Assembly: GCF_900113695.1 (NCBI RefSeq)
Contig: NZ_FOQH01000006.1
Coordinates: forward strand, 186,001 to 250,000
Direction of reading: 5' to 3'
Length of the DNA: 64,000 bases
DNA from: Albimonas pacifica
GTDB lineage: Bacteria > Pseudomonadota > Alphaproteobacteria > Rhodobacterales > Rhodobacteraceae
Shown here: positions 12,001 to 27,000 of the stretch, piece after piece
How the letters are laid out: every line of letters starts with the position of its first letter
Numbering within the stretch: the first letter of the stretch is position 1
Notes under the pieces: model-generated
The model's database searches: none
Told to the model about the DNA's origin: nothing
Seen by the model: only the letters and a program-made list of their open reading frames with translations
Position numbers and translations under genes: made by a program

Positions 12001-15000
12001 AGCGCCTTCGACCCCGGCACGCTGACGATGAGCGCCTACAACGAGGTCGTGCATCACGACTCGGTCAACCTGTGGACCGCGGGCGCGCTGTCGGGCGCGG
12101 GCGCCTTCTCGACGCTGGAGACCAAGGCCTTCCAGGCGCGGGTGAAGATCGCCAACAGCGCCGACGTGGAGGTGGAGGGCGACGTCGACCTGACGGCCAA
12201 CGCCTCCTCCGACGTCTACATCAAGTCGAACTCCGAGACCTACGGCGCGGCCACCGTGGCCAAGGGCATCGGCGAGTCCGACATCCGCCCGCTGAACGAG
12301 GTGATCTTCGGGACCGACGTCGACCTGATCGCGGGCGGGAACCTGAACGTCTCGACCGGCGGCGACGTGGACCTGCGCGCGGACTCCCACAAGATGGAGG
12401 TGCGCACCGACAACTTCGCGGGCTCGGCGATCCCGATCAACAAGCTGACCGCGAACGCCTTCCTACTGACCGACAACGTGGTCGACATCGGCGCGGACTC
12501 GACCATCGAGAGCTACCGCAACATCCGCATCGTGGCCGAGGACACCGGCATCGCCGATCTGGTCGGCCGCGCCAAGGGCGTGAACTGGGCCTCCTCCATC
12601 GCCGACGGGATCAACAGCCTCTCGGGCACCGAGGAGCTGTTCTCCGGGACCGCCACCTACGAAGCCTACGGCAAGGTGCGCAACGACGGCGAGCTGAAGA
12701 CCGGCGCGCAGCGGGCCAAGTACCTCAAGCTGACCGACATCGTCGACAACGGCTCGGGCGGGTCGTCCTCGGGCGCCTTCTCCGAGGACGCGGCCTCGGC
12801 CGAGGCGGCGGCGGCCAACGTCACCGTGGTGACCGAGGCGCCGACCAACGGCGAGACCGAGATCGGCTTCACCGTCGAGGTCGAGGCCGTGCAGTCGAGC
12901 CTGGAGAAGTCCTGGCGCGACGCGATCGAGAACCTCAACCGCTACAAGATCCCCAACACCAACACCGCCGATCCCAACGACTACGTCGACCAGGACCTGG
13001 TGGACTTCTACGAGGCCGAGATCGCCCGGCTCGAGGCGCGGATGCTGGCCGAGGGCGTCGCCGAGGAGGTGACCACCGGCGCCGGCACCGTGATCCAGCC
13101 CATCGAGCAGTATGCGCTGACCATCGTGGTCGATCCGACCGTGGCCCAGGCGGGCACGGTGCAGATCTTCGGCGACCAGCTCTACGGCGCCGGATCCTTC
13201 GACACGCCCGGCGACGCGTCCATCGAGATCATCAACGACACCACCGCCTTCCTGAAGATCACCACGCTGGAGATCCCCGAGGTCAACGGCGGCGTGTTCT
13301 TCATGGGCGCCGAGGTCAGCCGCGCCGGCGGGCTCGCCGCGATGAACCTCGCCATCGACGCGATCAACGAGGCCGCGGTCACGCAGGACAACCGCCTGAA
13401 CCTCGCCGGCGAGGCGAACCAGGTGCAGGAGGAGGCGGACTTCTCGGCGGTGAACGCGCCGACCGCGGACTCGGGCGCGCCCGTCATCTCGGTGCGCAAC
13501 ACGCTCAACCTCGCCACCCTCGACCCGCAGCCGGCGACCCTGCCGCCCTGGCCCGACATCATCGTCGAGGGGCTGGAGGTCACCGACGAGGACGGGCTGA
13601 CCCAGATCGAGGGCATCCGCAACCTGCGCGGCGACGTGATCCTGTCCACCGCGATCCCGGGCGGCAACGGCGACATCGTGGTCACCGCGCCGATCGTGGC
13701 GGCGAACCTGTCGATCTCGGCGGGCGGCAGCTTCTTCCTCGAGGGGGTCACCTCCTTCTCGGTCGAGGGCGAGCCGTCCTCGAACTGGCTGCCGCTGACC
13801 TCGCCCGACGGGCTCTTCGCCACCACGCTGGCGGGGACGATCCCGGCGGACGGGCAGGGGCTGTCGACGGACGAATACCTCGCCTTCACCGGCACGCCGG
13901 CCTCGCCGGCGGCGGACACTGCCACGAACCGCGCGCTCTACGACGGGATGGTGGCGCTGCTCGCCTCGCTGGGCCAGGAATACGGCTACAGCTACGAGGA
14001 CTTCCTGCTGGTGGTGCTGGGCGAGCCGGCGCAGGCGGCGGCGAACACCTCGCTGACCTCGGTGCAGAAGGCGGCCTTCATCTCGGCCCAGCTCGCGGAG
14101 TTCAACGCCTACATTTCCGAGATCAACGGCCCGGGCTACGGCGCGGACGCCGAGCCCGACCTGCTGGCCGACCGGATCACCATCGACGCCGAATACATCA
14201 ACATCAACGGCATCATGCAGTCGGGCAAGGCGGACTACGCCCTGACCCTGACCGACGACGTCAAGCAGCAGATCCTCGACTACCGCGCCGCCGGGGCCAC
14301 GGGCATCAAGGTGCTCGACGTCGACAGCGACGACTTCCTGGTGCGCTACGACACCGCCACCGAAGAGGTGCTGATCGAGGAGCTGACCCCCTCGGGCGGC
14401 TACGTGGACCTGACCGGCCACATCCTCAACACCCATCGCGGCGAGATCCGGGTGTTCGGCGGCTATGCCGACGTGCTGATCACCAACGACATGGAATTCG
14501 GCGCCGAGCCCGACGTCGACCTGGTGATCCAGCGGCTCGACATCGAGAAGGGCGGGCAGGGCGCCCTGATCATCAAGGACAAGGCCAAGGGCGAGATCAC
14601 CGCCGACGTCGAGTACATCGACGACGAGGGCGTGGTGCAGACCCAGGAGGCCACGGTTCCCTTCACCACGATCTACCAGCTCCAGGACGACGGCACGATC
14701 AACGTCAACGAGACCCAGAACCCGGGCTCGACCGACTACGCGCGCGGCGCGATCCCCGACTACGATCCCAAGGCCGGCTGGCGCTACGGCTGGTCGGTGG
14801 CGCTGGAGGCGCGCGAGCGCACGGTGACCACCTACGCCACCGCCACCTGGCTCGACATCGACTTCCTGGTGCCCGACCCCGACGACATCGTCTCGGGCCC
14901 CTCGGTCACGCCGCTCGGGCCGGCGACGCTGGTGCCGAACTCGAACTACTTCTCCTACAAGCCCGATCAGGTCGCGGATCCCTACATCCACTCGGAGACC

Positions 15001-18000
15001 GAGTCCGACCTCGAGGATCCCATCGAGACCGAGCGTCGCTGGACCACCTCCACCTGGTACGGCAAGAAGACCTACTACACCGAGACGACCGAGACCCGGT
15101 TCACCTCGACGGTCGACACCCACTCGATCAAGGCCGACTACCCGATCGACATCGACTTCATCGGCTACGACCGCGGCCGGGTGACGATCTACGGCAACGA
15201 GGCCGACGTGATCGTGCGCGGCCCGATCGCCAACGCCACCGGCGACACCTACATCTCGTCCGACCGCTACATCACCTCCGAGGGCGAGGAGGCCCGGGTG
15301 GGCGGCGAGAACGTCGAGCTGCACGGCAAGCTGGGCGTGGGCACCGCGCCCAACCGCACGCTGCTGCAGGCGCTGGGGATCGAGTCCCCCAAGGCCGACG
15401 CGGCCGTCACGCCCCTGCTGCGCACCGACGTCACCGACGGCGGCCCGGGCGCGCTGATCGCCACCTCCGAGTTCGGCGACGTGGCGATCTACGAGCTGGC
15501 CCTGTCGCTGGACGGCGAGATCGGCGGCGCGCGCGTCGCCGAGATCACCGCCGCGGGCGACGCGGTGCTGGTCTCGCAGGGCGACATCCAGGCGGCGGCG
15601 GGCGGCCGGGTCACCGGCCAGGCCATCACCCTGGCGACCGAGGCGGGCGACATCGGCGCCTCGGGCGACGGCAACCGGCTGGAGATCGACGCCGGGACCT
15701 CGGCGGCCTCCAAGCTGAACGTGGACGCGGCCGGCGGCGCCTATCTCGAGGAGGTCGCGGGCGACCTGACGGTCGAGAACCTGATCGCGGGCGGCGACGT
15801 GGAGCTGATCGCGCCGGCCTCGATCTTCGACGGCGACGACTCGATCGAGGTCGACGACCGCGCGGTCGAGACCCTGCGCTCCACCGTCTGGGGCGCGCTG
15901 GACCTGACCACGGACGTGGACGGGGACGAGCGCAACGACAAGGTCGACGTGCTGATCGCGGCCAAGGCGGCGGCCAAGACCGACGAGTACCGCACCTACT
16001 GGAAGTGGCGCGGCGAGCAGGCCGATCCCGACGTCTTCGACCCCTCGCACCCGTCCTACGACGCGGCCGCGCTGCTGGCGATCGACCCCGCCGAGCTCGC
16101 CTCGCTGGAGGCGTTCTACGCCGAGCAGGCCGCCGACCTCGACGAGCCGATCACCGATCCGGCGGCCGTGCAGGCCTATGTGGCGACCGCCATCGAGACG
16201 CTGCGGGAATCCCGCACCCAGCGCTACCGGGTGCTGCTGGAGACCTACGGCGACGAGACCGCGGCCTACGATCCCGACTACGCCTACACGCTGACCGCGG
16301 ACGAGATCGCCGAGCTCGAGGGCGGCGTGCGCCTGTGGAGCGAGCAGGAGCTGGTCAACGCCATCGGCGCGGGCCTGCTGGCCGAGATCTCGGACACCGC
16401 GACCACCATCGAGGACGCCAACATCGTCGGGCGCAATGTCTACATCGAGGCGGGCGACGACATCGGGCGCACCTCGGGCTCGCAGGTCATCGACATCGTG
16501 CCCGGCGCGACCCTGACCGACGAACAGCGCATCCTGCTGGGCGCCGCCGAGCGCAACGACCTGTTCTACGGGACCACCGGGCGCTACACGACCGAGGTCG
16601 TGTTCCGCACGGTCGGCGGCGTGGACACGATCACCCGCACCGACGGGCTGGGCTGGGCCGCGGACCTGACCCCCGGCACGGTGATCCAGGTGGAGGGCCC
16701 CACGGCCAACGCCACCGAAGAGGGGCCGTTCTACACGATCAAGTCGGTCGCGGGCTCGGTCATCACGCTCGACGAGACGCGCACCCGGATCGCGGGCTTC
16801 GACATCGTCGACGTGACCATCTCGGGCATCGCCCTCGACCCGCGCGGCGTCTCGGCCGAGGTCGAGGCGACGGTCACGGGCGGCGACGCCATCGTGGGCC
16901 AGGCGGGCGACTTCTCCGCCTTCGCCGCGGGCATGAAGGTGCTGATCGTCGGCGGTCCGGAGGCCAACGAGAACGACTCGGAATCCCTCTATCAGGTGGA
17001 CTCCGTCTCGGCGGACGGCTCGACGCTGACCCTCGTCGGCTCGCCGCTGTCCAACTTCGGCGCGGCCGAGATCTTCACCGTCGACCAGTTCGTCGAGCTG
17101 ACCTTCCTGCAGATCCAGCAGCGCGAGGACCTCGACGTCACCGTCTCCGGCCAGATCTCCGGCTCGGCGGGCGGCGAATTCTACATCGGCTCCGAGGGGG
17201 CCATCGACCTCGGCGAGCTCACGGCGGGCGAGAGCGCGCGGGTCAAGGCCGCGGGCGACCTGACCAACGGCACCGACGACGGGACCTGGAACCTCGACAC
17301 CGGCGACCTGGTGCTCGAGTCCGGCTCGGGCGGCATCGGGACCGAGGACGCGCCGATCCTGCTCGACCTGCAGTCCGACGCGACCCTGACCCTGCGCGCC
17401 CAGGACGACATCTTCGTCGAGGAGCTGGACGGCGACATCAACCTGTTCACCGCCTTCTCGCTGGAGGACGACATCAAGCTGGTGGCGCAGGGCTCGATCC
17501 TGGACGCCATCGGCAACGAGCTGATCAACATCAAGGCCACCAACCTCGACCTGCGGGCCGGCGGCTCGATCGGCACCTTCCTCAATCCGCTGGAGATCGA
17601 GACGCGCGGCGACGTCGCGCCGGGCGAGATCGGCCTGCTGACCGCGGTCGCGGTCGGGGACATCGCGCTCGCCGAGACCGAGAGCGCGATGAACATCCGC
17701 ACCGTCCACTCCTCGGGCGGCGACGTCAGCCTGCTGGCCTTCGGCTCGATCCTCGACGCGGTCGACCTCAGCGACCCGACCGATCCCGACAGCGCCGAGC
17801 TCACGGGCCCCTCGACCCTGCCGCGGGCGGACGTCTCCGGCCGGTCGATCTTCCTGACCTCGCTGGCGGGCCAGATCGGCGCGGCGGGCAACCCGCTCGA
17901 CGTGAACACCCGCTCCGGCCAGGGCGGCGTGCTCGACGTGCTGGTGGACGAGAACCTCTACCTGATCGAGACCAACGGCGACCTGACGCTGGGCTCGGTG

Positions 18001-21000
18001 GAGCTGACGGGGACCGGCTCGCTGGGCGCCTTCATCGTGGCGACCACCGGCTCGATCAACGCCGGGACCCCCACCTGGGGCGGGCGCAACATCATCGGCG
18101 ACGCCTTCTACCTGGTGGCCGCCCAGGACATCGGCGCCGAGGGCGCTCCGATCCTGGCGCGCATCGACCTGCTGCAGACCCGCTCGGTCCAGGGCTCGAC
18201 CCATCTCGACAACGACCAGGCGCTGGAGGTCGACGACTGGGCGCTGGGCGGGCTGACCGTCTCGGCCTTCGCCGATCCCACCGCGGTCGGGCAGATCGCG
18301 GGCGGGGACATCGTGATCTCGGCCTCCTCGCCGATCACCATCTCGGCCGACCAGACCTCGACCTCGGCCCCGGCCGCGGGCGTGACCACCCTGGGCGGCG
18401 ACATCCTGATCACCGCCAACGACGACGCCGACCCAGAGGCCGACTTCGTCCTGATCGCGCCCGGCGTGACGGTCGAGGCCGACAGCGGCTCGGTCCGCAT
18501 CGAGGCGGGCGACGACTTCACCCTCTCGGCCGGGGCGCGGATCCTGGCGCGCGACGACGTCTCGATCGAGACCGACGCGGGCGACGCCGATCCCTCCACG
18601 GGCGACGCGCTCTCGATCTTCGGCGACATCCTGACCTCGGCGGGCGACGTGGACCTGCTGACGGGCTCGGCCGCGGACGTGGTGCTGGTGGCGGCCGCCG
18701 CCTCGATCACGGCGGCGCGCGACGTCTCCGTCTCCACCCGCGGCGACGAGGACGCGGTGATCGTCGCGGGCTCCATCGTGGCGGTGAACGGCGAGGTCTC
18801 GATGGCGCTCGGGAACGCCGACGACACGCTCGACGTCACCGGCGAGATCGAGGCGGGCGACGCGATCACCGTCTCCGGCGGGGCGGGCGAGGATCGCCTG
18901 ACCTTCACGCAGGCGGCGCTCTCGGCCCCGGTCATCGCCATCGGCGGCGACGCGGGCGACGACCTGATCGAGCTCGACGAGATGGCCGACGTCGACGGCG
19001 CCGCCACCGTCTTCGGCGGGACCGGCGACGACCTGATCTTCATCGACCGGCTGTCCACCCAGGACGCCGACGACAGCCTGCGCCTCGACGGCGGGGCCGG
19101 GGCGGACGACATCCTGATCCTGACCCACGGCTCGCTGACCGGGCGCGACGACGCGATCGACTACGTGATCGACGTCTCCGACAGCGGCGCGCGCGGCGAC
19201 GGGGCCGACACGATGGTGGTCCGCGGCACGACCGAGGCGGACATTTTCCTCTCGCGCGCCAACTTCGTGGCGCTGATGCACGGCACCCCCGACCAGGCCC
19301 GCGGCCTTGAGGGCGCCGGCGCCCGGCCCACGACGGTCGAGCGGATCAACTACGACCGCACCGTCAACGGCCGCCTGACGCTGGAAGGCCTCGACGGGGA
19401 CGACGTGTTCATCTCCGACGACAACGCCACGATCATGACCCTCGACGGCGGCGCCGGGAACGACGACTTCCAGATCGGCCAGGTGTTCGGGCTGGAGCCC
19501 ATCGCGGGCATCATGGGGATCGCGCCGGGCGACGATATCGACGCGACCCGGATCACCCGCGGGTGGCTCTCGAAGGGCATCTCCTACGCCACCGTGATCT
19601 ACGGCGGCTCTGGCCAGGACATCTTCAACGTCTACTCCAACCAGGCCGTGCTGCGGATGGAGGGCGAGGCCGGCAACGACACCTTCGTGGTGCGCGCCTT
19701 CGTCAAGCTCGCCGACGGCCAGACCACGGCGCAGATCCGCGCCCAGATCGCCGCCGGCGCCGGCGACGACCAGATCGAGTACAACATCAACGCCCCCGTC
19801 GACATCGACGGCGGCACGGGCTTCGACACAGTCGTGGCGCTGGGCTCCGAGTTCGGGGACGAGTTCGTGATCACCGAGGACGGCGTCTTCGGCACCGGCC
19901 TCAACGTCACCATCTCCGGCGCCGAGGAGTCGCTCGAGATCGACGGGCTCGAGGGCGACGACACCTTCTTCATCCTCTCCACGCCCGAGCAGGCGGTGAC
20001 CCGGATCATCGGCGGCCTCGGCTCCGACAGCTTCAAGGTCGCCGGCGACGTGACGGCCGAGATCGACTCGGCCGAGGTCGACGGCCGCTCCGGCCTGATC
20101 AACCACGCCGCGGCCAGCGACGACGACGCCTACGACGGCGTGCCGATCGAGGGCCTGGGCACCACCATCGCCGACGAGACCCTCGGCGTGGTCCAGATCA
20201 GCCAGGAGGCCTCCGACGGCTTCGCCGCGGTCTCCGAGGAGGGACGCACCCTCGACGACTACACCGTCGCGCTCGCGGTGGCGCCGGTGGCGGGGCCGGT
20301 CTTCGTGACCGTCTCGGCCGCGCGGTCCTCGACCGAGGACCGCGACCAGGTCCTGCCCTCGGCCTCGCCGGCCTCCGTCAGCCTCTCGGCCTACGGGATC
20401 GCGCGCAACGACGGCGGCAGCTTCATCGCCGACGGCTTCGACCGCTTCATGTCGGTGCGCCTGAGCGGGACCGACGGGCAGGACGGCGTCTACAAGGTCA
20501 CGGCCGTGACCGCGGGCCAGCTCACCCTCGCCTCGGGCGCCGAGGACGTGGCGCTGACCGCGGCCGCGGGCCTCTCGGGCATCACGATCGAGGCTCTGCC
20601 CGCCGACACCGTGCTGGTGCGCGCGAACGGCGGCGCCTGGACCGACGCGCTGGTGCTGGAGTTCGACGCCTCGAACTGGAACATCGAGCAGACGGTCGAG
20701 ATCCGCGCCGTCGACGACGCCGCGGACGAGGGCCGGCGCACGGTGTTCATCAACCACTCGGTCGCCTCGGACGACGCCCGCTTCGACGGCGCGGACGTGG
20801 CGAACGTCGAGGTGACGGTGGACGACAACGACCGCGCCTACCTGATCATCGAGGAAAGCGAGGGCGCCACCGAGGTGCTGGAGGGGGCCTCGGGCTTCTC
20901 CGACGACTACACGGTCCGCCTCAGCCGCACGCCCAACGCGGGCGAGACGGTCAGCGTCGCCATCGACCTCGACGACGCGAGCGTCGCGGCCCAGGCGGGC

Positions 21001-24000
21001 GAGCTGACGCTGGCCTCGGGCGCGCAGTCCGGCGACGGGCTGGTGCTGACCTTCGACGCCTCGAACTGGGACGTGGCGCAGACGGTCGTGGTCTCGGCCG
21101 ACGCCGACGGCCTGCGCGAGAACCCCGAGCGGCTGAAGCTGGTCCACGCCACCACCTCCACCGGCGGCGCCTTCGCCGGCGTGGCCGAGGAGACGGTGCG
21201 CGTCGAGACGCTCGACGGCGACGGCGCCGGCGTGGTGATCCGCGAGACCGACGGCGACACCGTGGTCTACGCCCCGGTCGACGGGGCGGGGGGCAAGTCC
21301 GACAGCTACCTCGTGCGCCTGACCTCGGCGCCGACCGACCCGGTCGAGGTGCGCCTCTTCGCCGACGGCCAGACCCGCTTCATCGAGGACGCGCGCGTCT
21401 CGCTGCAGGAGATCGCGGCGACCGACGCCGCGGTCACGCCGCTGACCTTCGCCCCCGACGCCGAGACGCCGACGCTGTCGCGCGCCTCGGGCGACTGGCG
21501 GGCGGACGGCTTCTCGGTCGGCCTGGTGATCGAGATCGAGGGCTCGGCCGGCAACGACGGCCGCTACCAGATCCTCGCGATCTCCTCCGACGGGCGGACC
21601 CTGACCTTCGCGGGCGGGGTGGAGTTCGCGGCCGGCGCGATGACCTCGGGCCGCCTCTTCGCCGAGGTGGGCGTGGTGGTCTTCGACGCCTCCAACTGGG
21701 ACCAGGACGTCGAGGTGCAGATCGAGGCCGACACGGACTTCGTGGCCGGCGACCGCTCCTACGTGACCAAGGCCTTCCCGGGCGAGCCGCACCTGCTCTC
21801 GAAGCTCAACGGCCCGCTGGTGATCGAGGGCGGGGCGACCGACGCCGACCGCAGCCTCGAGGTGGCGATCATGCTGCCGACCGAGACGCCGGAGGCCCCG
21901 GTCGACGTCGACGCGACCCTGGACGAGAGCCAGTCGCTCGACAGCCTGGAGATCTTCAACGACAGCTCCGAGACCCCGGACGTCGGCTGGATGACCACCG
22001 CCGGCGCGGCCTATGACGCCAACGGCGTCGCCGCCGAGCAGAACCCCAACGGGGCCGGCTTCACCCTGGTCAACGGCCTGGGCATGGGCACCGGCGTGCG
22101 GACCTTCGACATCTCCGAGGCACAGGACGGCTCCGAGCTGAGCACCTTCGCCGAGGGCATCGCCTTCTCGGGGATCGAGACGGTGGACCTGCTGCTGGGC
22201 TCGGGGAACGACACGTTCTACGTCGAGACGACGACCGACGACTCCGACCGCACCACCGGCCCGAACGGGACCGGCGAGGCGGTGGCGCCGATCACCGTGA
22301 TCCACGGCGGCGGCGGCGACGACGCGATCACCGTCACCGGCGGCGCGGGCCCCGACAGCCTGCTGGTGGTGCACGGCGACACCGACGCCGACGGCGGCAA
22401 GTACGACTTCTCCGGCGGCACGCCCACCGGCGGGGCCTATGTCTTCGACGGCGGCGGGAACGACACGATCGACGCCTCTGCGCTCGACATCGATCCCGAC
22501 GCGGCGGTGGGCTTCGCGGCCTACGGCGGGGCCGGCGACGACACGATCATCGGCTCGGCGGCGGCGGACCAGCTCGCCGGCGGCGGCGGCGACGACCTGA
22601 TCCTCGGGCTCGGCGGCGACGACCACATCTACGGCGACGGCGGCTTCATCGTCGATCTCGTGACCCGCGAGCTGACGGTCGTCGACTTCGTCGACCTGAC
22701 CCCCAGCCTCGACAGCGCCGACCAGCGCCTGCCGGGCGAGGACAGCATCGAGGGCGGCGAGGGCCGCGACATCATCCTCGGCGACTTCGGCATCATCACC
22801 CAGGTCGAGGGCACGCTGCGGCTGGCCAACACCGGGAACGTGACCCAGGTCGAGAGCACCAGCTTCGACGACGGCGCCAACGACCGGGTGAATTCCGGGG
22901 CGGGCGACGACATCGTGATCCTGGGGCTCGGCGACGACACGGCCGACGCCGGGACCGGCGCCGACATCCTGATCGGCGACCACGGCATGGCCCAGTTCGG
23001 GGTCATCGACGGCGACATCGCCTTCGTCGACCGCGTGGTGACGCTCGCCCCGACCCGCTCGGGCGAGGACGACCTGCGCGGCGGCGACGGGCGCGACATC
23101 GCCTTCGGCGGCGGGGCCGCGGACCGCATCCTCGCGGGCGGCTCGGACGACGCCATCGACGTGGTGGTGGGCGACGACGGCGAGGCGATCTTCTCGGCCG
23201 CCGGCGTGCTGGTCGAGATCCGCACCACCCACCCCGACCAGGGGGCGGGCGACGTGATCACCGCGGGCGGCGGCGCCGACGTGGTGCTGGGCGGCGCGGG
23301 CGAGGACGTGGTGCTCGCGGCCACCGCCGGCGAGACGGCGGACGTGGACGCGATCGTGGCCCAGCTGCTGGCGGGCGACTACGAGGGCGTCGACGTGGGC
23401 GACGCGGCCGCCGACGTGGTGGTCGGCGACGACGGCGAGGCCTTCTTCACCGAAGCGGGCGAGATCGTGCGGGTGCGCACGACCTCTCCCGAGTTCGGCG
23501 CCTCGGACCTGATCGTGACCGGCGACGGCGCGGACGTGGTGCTGGGCGGCTCGGGCGCGGACGTGATCGTGGCCGGCGGCGGCGCCGACGCGGACGTGGT
23601 GCTGGGCGACAACGGCGAGGCGGTCTTCGACCCGGCCTCCCCGCAGTCGGTCCTGCGCGAGATCCGGTCCACCGACCCCGAGGTCCAGGGCGAGGCCGAA
23701 TACGGCGACGACGACGTGATCCTCACCGGCGGCGGGGCGGACATCGTCATCGGCGGCCTGGGCGACGACCTGATCCTGGCGGGCGGCGAAGACGCCGCCG
23801 CCGACGTCGCGGTCGGCGACAACGGGCGGGCGGTGTTCAACGCCGCCGGCGTGCTGACCCTGATCGAGAGCACGGTCCCCGGCTCGGGCGGGAACGACGT
23901 GATCACCACCGGCGCGGGCGCCGACGTGGTCATCGGCGGCGCGGGCGAGGACATCGTGCTCGCCGCCGTCGGCGGCTCCGAGGCGGACGTGGCCGCGGTC

Positions 24001-27000
24001 GTGGCCCTGGTCGAGGCCGGCGAGATCGAGGCGATCGACGTGGGCGACGACGCCGCCGACGTGATCGTGGGCGACAACGGCCGCGCCGCCTTCACCGACG
24101 CGCGCGAGCTGATCCGGATCGAGACCTCGGACGCCGAGCATGGCGGCGACGACATCCTGATCTCGGGCGACGGCGCGGACATCGTGCTGGGCGGCTCGGG
24201 CAAGGACCTGATCGCGGCCGCCGGCGGCGCGGACAATGACGTGGTTCTGGGCGACAACGGCGTGGCGGTCTTCGACCCGGCCAGCCCCGAGAGCGTGCTG
24301 CGCGAGATCCGGTCGACCGACCCCGCGATCCCTGGCGAGCCGGAATACGGCGACGACGACCTGATCCTCACCGGCGGCGGCGCCGACGTGGTGATCGGCG
24401 GCCTGGGCGACGACCTGATCCTCGCCGGCGGCGAAGATGCCGCCGCCGACGTGGCGGTGGGCGACAACGGCCGGGCGGTGTTCAACGCCGCCGGGATCCT
24501 GACCTTCATCGAGAGCACGGTTCCCGCCTCGGGCGGGGACGACGTGATCACCACCGGCCGCGGGCCGGACGTGGTGATCGGCGGCGCCGGGGACGACGTG
24601 ATCCTGGCGGCCACCGCCGGCGACACGGCGGACGTCGACGCCATCGTGGCGCTGGCGCTCGCCGGCGAGCTCGAGGCGATCGACCCCGGCGACGACGCCG
24701 CCGACGTGGTGGTGGGCGACAACGGCCGGGCGTTCTTCACCGACGCCCGCGAGCTGATGCGCATCGAGACGACCGCGCCGGCCGACGGCGGCGACGACGT
24801 GATCGTCACCGGCGACGGCCCGGACATCGTGCTGGGCGGCGTCGGCGACGACGTGATCGCGGCGGCGGGCGGGGCCAACTCGACCAACGACCGCGACGTG
24901 GTGATCGGCGACAACGGCGCGGCGATCTTCGACCCCGCCTCCCCCGAGAGCCTGCTGCGCCATGTCTTCACCACCGATCCCGCGGATGGCGGCGACGACC
25001 GGATCCTGACCGGCAATGGCGCGGACATCGTGCTGGCGGGCTCGGGCGACGACCTGGTGCTGGCGGGCGGCGACGACGCGGCGCTCGACATCGTGGTCGG
25101 CGACAACGGCGAGGCGGTGTTCAACGCCGCCGGCGTCCTGACCCTGATCCAGAGCATCGACCCCGCCTTCGGCGGCGACGACGTGATCACCACCGGGCTC
25201 GGGACCGACATCGTCATCGGCGGCGTGGGCGACGACGTCATCCTGGCGGCCTCCGCCGGGGGCGCGGCCGACGTGGCCGTGATCGTGGCCCTGGTGGCTG
25301 CCGGCGACTACAACGCCATCGACCCGGGCGACTCCGCCGCCGACGTGGTGGTGGGCGACAACGGGCGCGCGACCTTCACGCAAGAGGGCGAGCTGATCCG
25401 GATCGAGACCACCGACCCCGAGCATGGCGGGGACGACGTGGCCGTCACCGGCTCGGGCCCCGACATCGTGCTGGGCGGCTCGGGCGACGACGTGCTGGTG
25501 GCCTCGCTGACCACCACCGCCGACGACGACGCGCAGGACACGGTGCTGGGCGACAACGGCTTCCTCACCTTCCTCGGCACCGCCGAATACGACGCGGGCG
25601 AGAGCGAGCGGATCCTGTCCTTCAACTTCGGCGCGGGCCATCCCGACCGCAACGTGACCGGCGAGGCCGGGGTCGTGAAGGTCGGGAACTGGAACAACCT
25701 CGAGGGCGACGGGCCGACCACCTGGGGCGACGCCCCGACCGAGCTGATCTCGTTCGACGACGGCGCCATCGCCGCGGGCGTGGCGATCGCCTGGCGCGGA
25801 GTGCGGGCCGGCGGCTACGAGGACGACCTCGACGCCGAGACGCACTCGGAAATCCGCTACCCCTCCACCGAGGACGAGCGGATGTTCGAGGGCTACCTCG
25901 CGGCCGGCGACGACGAGGAGGTCGCGGTCACGATCTCCGGCCTGGCGGCGCATTTCACCAGCGCCGACGTCTACGTCTACCTCGACGCCGACGACCATGA
26001 CTCGCGCGGCGGATCCTCGATCCGCAGCCTCTCGGACGGGACCACGACGTTCTTCCTGAACGATCCCGACGGGAACACCTTCGAGGGGACCTTCGTCGAG
26101 GTCACCTCGACCGCGGCGGGCGGGGCGCAGACCGGCTCCTACGTGGTGTTCCGCAACGTGACGGGCGACGTCTTCGACCTGCGCATCGCGACCGCCGACG
26201 GCTCGCGCTTCACCCAGGCCGCGATCTCGGCGATCCAGGTGGTGGGCCAGTCCCTGCCGGTCGACCGGATCGAGAGCACCGACCCCGCGTTCGGCGGCGA
26301 CGACGTGATCCTCACGGGCGGCGGCGGCGACGTGGTGATCGGCGGGCTGGGCGACGACCGCATCGACGCCTTCGGGGCGCCCAGCCGCGGGGCCGTCGAC
26401 GACGACGTGGTGGTGGGCGACCACGGCCGCGGCACGATCATGGGCGGCGAGCTGCGCGAGATCCGCTCGATCTTCGCGGGCATCGGCGGGAACGACGCGA
26501 TCCTGACCGGCAACGGCAACGACCTCGTGATCGGCGGCGCCGGCGACGACGACATCGGGGCGGGGGTCGAGCAGGCCTACGACCTCGGCGACGTCACGGT
26601 GCTGAGCTTCAACTTCGGGGCCGACGTCGACAAGGGCCAGGTCACCGGCGTCGCCGGCGTCGTCCAGGCGGGCGACTGGAACAACCTGCCCGGCGAGCAG
26701 AAGACCACCGGCAAGTCCGACGGCTACGCGGACTGGGGCCTGTTCGACTGGCTCTTCGGCGGCAAGCATGACGGCGCGCAGAAGGCCACGGGCTTCAAGC
26801 TCGACGGCGGCGGCGAGGCGACCGGCGTGACGCTGGAGTGGGGCGTCGACCTCGACGGCCACCGCCCCGACGCGGCCGACGTCGACGGCCACGACGAGAT
26901 CGTGGACCCCGACACCCAGAACGCGCGCCTCTTCGAGGGCTACGCCTCCGCCTCCGGCCGCGACGTGCTGGACGCGAAGCTCACGGGCCTCTCGGAGGTG

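Larger units (their letters stand above)
1..12560 (+). repeat. Beta-strand repeat region of the giant protein
   Basis: The encoded protein repeats a pattern of roughly 80-100 residues: a hydrophobic Ala/Gly stretch, an ARNxIG or SENxI turn, a VxAxI segment, then a VxVxAxxxxxI strand pair. ARNxIG-type turns occur near nt 6235, 7132, 7912, 9427 and 10235. In the first 5 kb a longer unit of about 360-450 residues is superimposed; its AFNxxGW-type segment recurs at 2500, 3601 and 4963, with a weaker copy near 475. Such patterns usually fold as beta-solenoids or stacked beta modules; the fold here is inferred. Confidence 0.75.
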
